From assembly GCF_030272615.1 (NCBI RefSeq), contig NC_081409.1, forward strand, positions 619,367,255 to 619,427,254: DNA of 60,000 nt. Direction: 5' to 3'. The translations under genes and the position numbers were made by a program. This stretch comes from Cryptomeria japonica. Lineage: Eukaryota > Streptophyta > Pinopsida > Cupressales > Cupressaceae. This document shows positions 58,344-60,000 of the stretch, one piece after another (within the stretch, counting starts at the first letter, position 1; each line of letters opens with the position of its first letter). The notes beneath the pieces were generated by a model. It was given only the letters and a program-made list of their open reading frames with translations. It was not told the origin of the DNA and did no database searches.

Positions 58344-58773
58344 CTTGGGTAAAATTGTTGCTAGAGTTGAAGAGATTAGGGATGCCTTCAACCCAAGGTT
58401 TGAGCAAGTGGAGAAGGCCCTGGAAGAGATAAAAACTAATGACAATACTATAGACCAGAGAATAGCGGAAACTAACAATAAATTTATCAAAATTGAAACT
58501 TGCTTCAAAGCCATTCCTGAACAAAGCCATAACATTTTGAAGGCCTCGGCTGACAACACCAAAATTCTTATCAGCAAGCTAGAGAACGAGAAGGATTCCC
58601 TGGAGCTAGAACCTGACATGCAAGTTATGGGAGAGGTGCAAGGACCTAGAATGAGGACCAGAGGCAAGAAGAAGGAGAAAATGCCAAACAAGGAAATTGA
58701 AGAACTCAAAGTTGCTTCGACAAACTATGACCTATTGGTTACTAAGGCGATTGGTCTTCTTAAGTCTTTGTAG
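58344..58773 (+). pseudogene. LINE-linked unknown ORF, C-terminal part
   Basis: In frame with 45205-45542 after removing G. It is a helical, charged segment (EEIRDAFNPRFEQVEKALEE, DQRIAETNNKFIKIETCFKA, SKLENEKDSLELEPDMQVMG), then a basic patch MRTRGKKKEKMPNKEI, ending KAIGLLKSL and TAG at 58771-58773. It is open for 142 codons, so this part is little decayed. A coiled-coil end with a basic patch would suit RNA or chromatin binding, but that is a guess. Confidence 0.55.
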
Positions 58774-58969
58774 TTTGTGTTTGTTGTTTAGGTCTTTAAA
58801 CTAGTTTTTTTCACTTTTTTGTTCCTTTCTTTTGTTGTCTGTTTCATTTACTGGCCTTCTTGCCAGTCTTTTGAATGTTGTTTCATTGCTGGTCTTGTTA
58901 CTCTATGTTGAACTATCTTATGCTCCTTTGTTAAAGGTTTTGGGTCCTTAAAACCCATTTTTCATATTA
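58774..58969 (+). other. 3' tail of the LINE-like insertion
   Basis: T-rich untranslated-looking sequence with TTTTGTTGTCTGTTTCATTT and GGTTTTGGGTCCTTAAAACC near 58937 (an 8-9-base inverted pair), ending CATATTAATC. F's LTR resumes immediately. No poly-A run is seen at the edge. Confidence 0.45.
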
Positions 58970-59451
58970 ATCAGAACAATCTCTTCACATTAATCAAGGA
59001 AATTCCAACCGCTCCATGATCACCACTTCATCGGACTTTATACCTCATCATGCACTATGCATTAGATGCAAATTCAATTTGCACATTTCCTAGACAAATA
59101 ATGTGCCAAATCAATTCAAAATTATCCTCATTCAATGATCACATGTGTCTCCATCATTACTGCTCATCATTAGATCTTAAACCAACAAACTTGATCGAGT
59201 AGGGTTTAACAAAAAACAACTGGTAGGTTTTACCGGTTACATAACATATAAAGGTTTAACCCTTTACACTGGTTCAACTTACAAACTACCATATACCAGT
59301 TTACAACATCTTCCTCAAATTTTATCATACCGATTACAAGACAATAGCAATAACAACAATAACATCTGCAATATCATGAATACCATTCATCAGTTCAATT
59401 GACATCAATGACAACATATCATTAATGCAATCTATATGCAAAATGCCAACA
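58970..59451 (-). mobile_element. 5' LTR of F, second piece
   Basis: It aligns with 36996-37472 of the 3' LTR (CTCTTCACATTAATCAAGGA, TTCCAACCGCTCCATGATCA) and ends in GCCAACA. A short duplicate of its last 12 bases or so follows, to 59468. Confidence 0.88.
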
Positions 59452-59468
59452 ATCTAAAAATGCCAACA

Positions 59469-60000
59469 TCTAATTGATGATTACTTTAGGATGATGTGGG
59501 TTGTCTTCTTGAAGGAGAAATTAGAAGCATTGGACAAATTCAAGATATTCAAAGCAAAGGTTAAGACTGAGGCTGAACTGAAGGTGAAATGTTTGAGATT
59601 TGATAGAGGAGGAGAATTTTGTTTTGGTGAGTTTGATTCTTTCTGTGAGAAGCATGGGATTAAAAGACAATTATTTACTCGTAGAACCCCACTATAGAAT
59701 GGAGTTTTTGAAAGGAAGAACAAGACTATTTGGATGTTGCAAGGACTATGTTGATTGAAGGGAATGTTGCAAAGATATATTGGAGAGAAGCTATTAACAC
59801 TACTATTTACACATTCAACCAAGTTTATATCTAAGGTGATATCGGTAAAACTCCTTATGAGATATGGTTTGGTCATGTTCCTACTGTGAAAGAGTTCATA
59901 ATTTTTGATCGAAAGTGTTATATAAAGAGAGGTGAGGATATAGGAAATTTTGATGCAAGAAGTGATGAAGGAATTTTATTGGGATATTCAACAAAGAGAA
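59469..60000 (+). pseudogene. E integrase, C-terminal part, runs off window
   Basis: It resumes from 36049: LIDDYFRMMWVVFLKEKLEA, CLRFDRGGEFCFGEFDSFCE (second catalytic Asp kept; SDQ changed to FDR), GIKRQLFTRRTPL, then a TAG at the PQQNG Gln and GVFERKNKTI (Glu kept). A one-base shift near 59730 leads to the tail (YGLVMFLL-type text equals the WFGHVP region in another frame). RT would follow beyond 60000. Confidence 0.82.

Larger units (their letters stand above)
43048..58969 (+). mobile_element. LINE-like insertion in F's LTR (5'-truncated), itself interrupted
   Basis: 43048-44072 encodes the C-terminal end of a LINE ORF2 (zinc-binding RT domain plus RNase H). A second ORF (44065/44251-45542 plus 58344-58773) follows. 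A tail (58774-58969) then leads back into the F LTR. Without G the insertion is about 3.1 kb. I see no clear target duplication. That ORF2 and the downstream ORF belong to one element is inferred from their overlap at 44065-44072 and shared insertion edges. Confidence 0.55.
36050..59468 (-). mobile_element. Element F: copia, reverse, with nested insertions in its 5' LTR
   Basis: 3' LTR 36050-37472, polypurine region, RNase H, RT, integrase, protease, gag, primer site 42106-42117, and 5' LTR in two pieces (42120-43047 and 58970-59451). The pieces sum to about 1.41 kb, against 1.42 kb for the intact LTR. The flanks share CTAATT (36044-36049 and 59470-59475). The last bases of the right LTR (AAAATGCCAACA) are repeated once (59452-59468). 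Confidence 0.85.
33730..60000 (+). mobile_element. Element E: copia, gag-deleted, split by element F, runs off window
   Basis: LTR 33730-35046, primer site, shortened gag, protease and integrase to 36049, then the nested block 36050-59468. The integrase resumes at 59469 in the same sense: FMLLII on the left joins DDYFRMMWV on the right. RT and the 3' LTR lie beyond the window. Confidence 0.85.

Noticed and set aside
43030-58985. A long target-site duplication for the LINE-like insertion
   Set aside because: Only AAT-sized matches at the edges. The 5' truncation and A/T-rich context leave no reliable duplication.
1-60000. CRISPR arrays, bacterial operons, ribosome binding sites, riboswitches, rRNA or tRNA genes
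   Set aside because: No regularly spaced direct repeats, no tRNA or rRNA sequence recognised, and every gene signature is of plant retroelement type. Short tRNA-like matches are primer binding sites only.

Overview
This window reads as plant nuclear DNA from a large, repeat-filled genome. It is AT-rich and CpG-poor, and it holds no intact host gene, tRNA, rRNA or organelle sequence. Almost every protein signature is an LTR retrotransposon of the Ty1/copia order (gag, protease, integrase, RT, RNase H), with initiator-Met-tRNA primer sites and arrays of AAAGGGGGAG polypurine tracts as known from Sirevirus/Maximus-type elements. A gymnosperm (conifer) source is my guess from the depth of nesting and decay; nothing here proves it.

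Layout. 1-377 is the end of a reverse LTR cut into a minus-strand pseudogene (378-901). 1591-5614 is a large decayed coiled-coil protein gene. 6711-25136 is element A (forward). It has a gag-like coiled-coil/zinc-knuckle ORF and an unknown accessory protein, but no protease, integrase or RT was seen. A is interrupted by a 907-bp solo LTR (7976-8882, perfect target-site duplication) and by a reverse copia tandem B (10897-22647) in which two elements share one LTR. B's integrase is itself split by a 4.3-kb TG...CA unit (15490-19787). A lies inside the 3' LTR of reverse element D (25137-32406).

From 33730 to the window end is a Russian-doll stack. Copia E (forward) is split in integrase by copia F (reverse, 36050-59468). 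F's 5' LTR is split by a LINE-like insertion (43048-58969). The LINE's downstream ORF is split, with a perfect 5-bp duplication that restores the reading frame, by unit G (45543-58338). G carries a single-frame gene of about 1,200 codons of unknown function, and that gene is split by copia B2 (49666-56235), again with a perfect 5-bp duplication.

How the parts relate. B, B2, D, E and F encode ordinary copia machinery, all broken by stops and frameshifts. A, the gene at 1591, the LINE-linked ORF and G encode accessory proteins that share a layout: a globular N-terminal part, a low-complexity linker and a coiled-coil C-terminus. A and G are candidate non-autonomous passengers that would need pol supplied in trans. 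The most unusual items are G and its 4.3-kb relative, both LTR-ended units with a 5-bp duplication but no detectable LTR pair, and a conserved inverted repeat that brackets the polypurine tract/LTR junction in A, B, B2, D and F. All boundaries and comparisons were made by eye.
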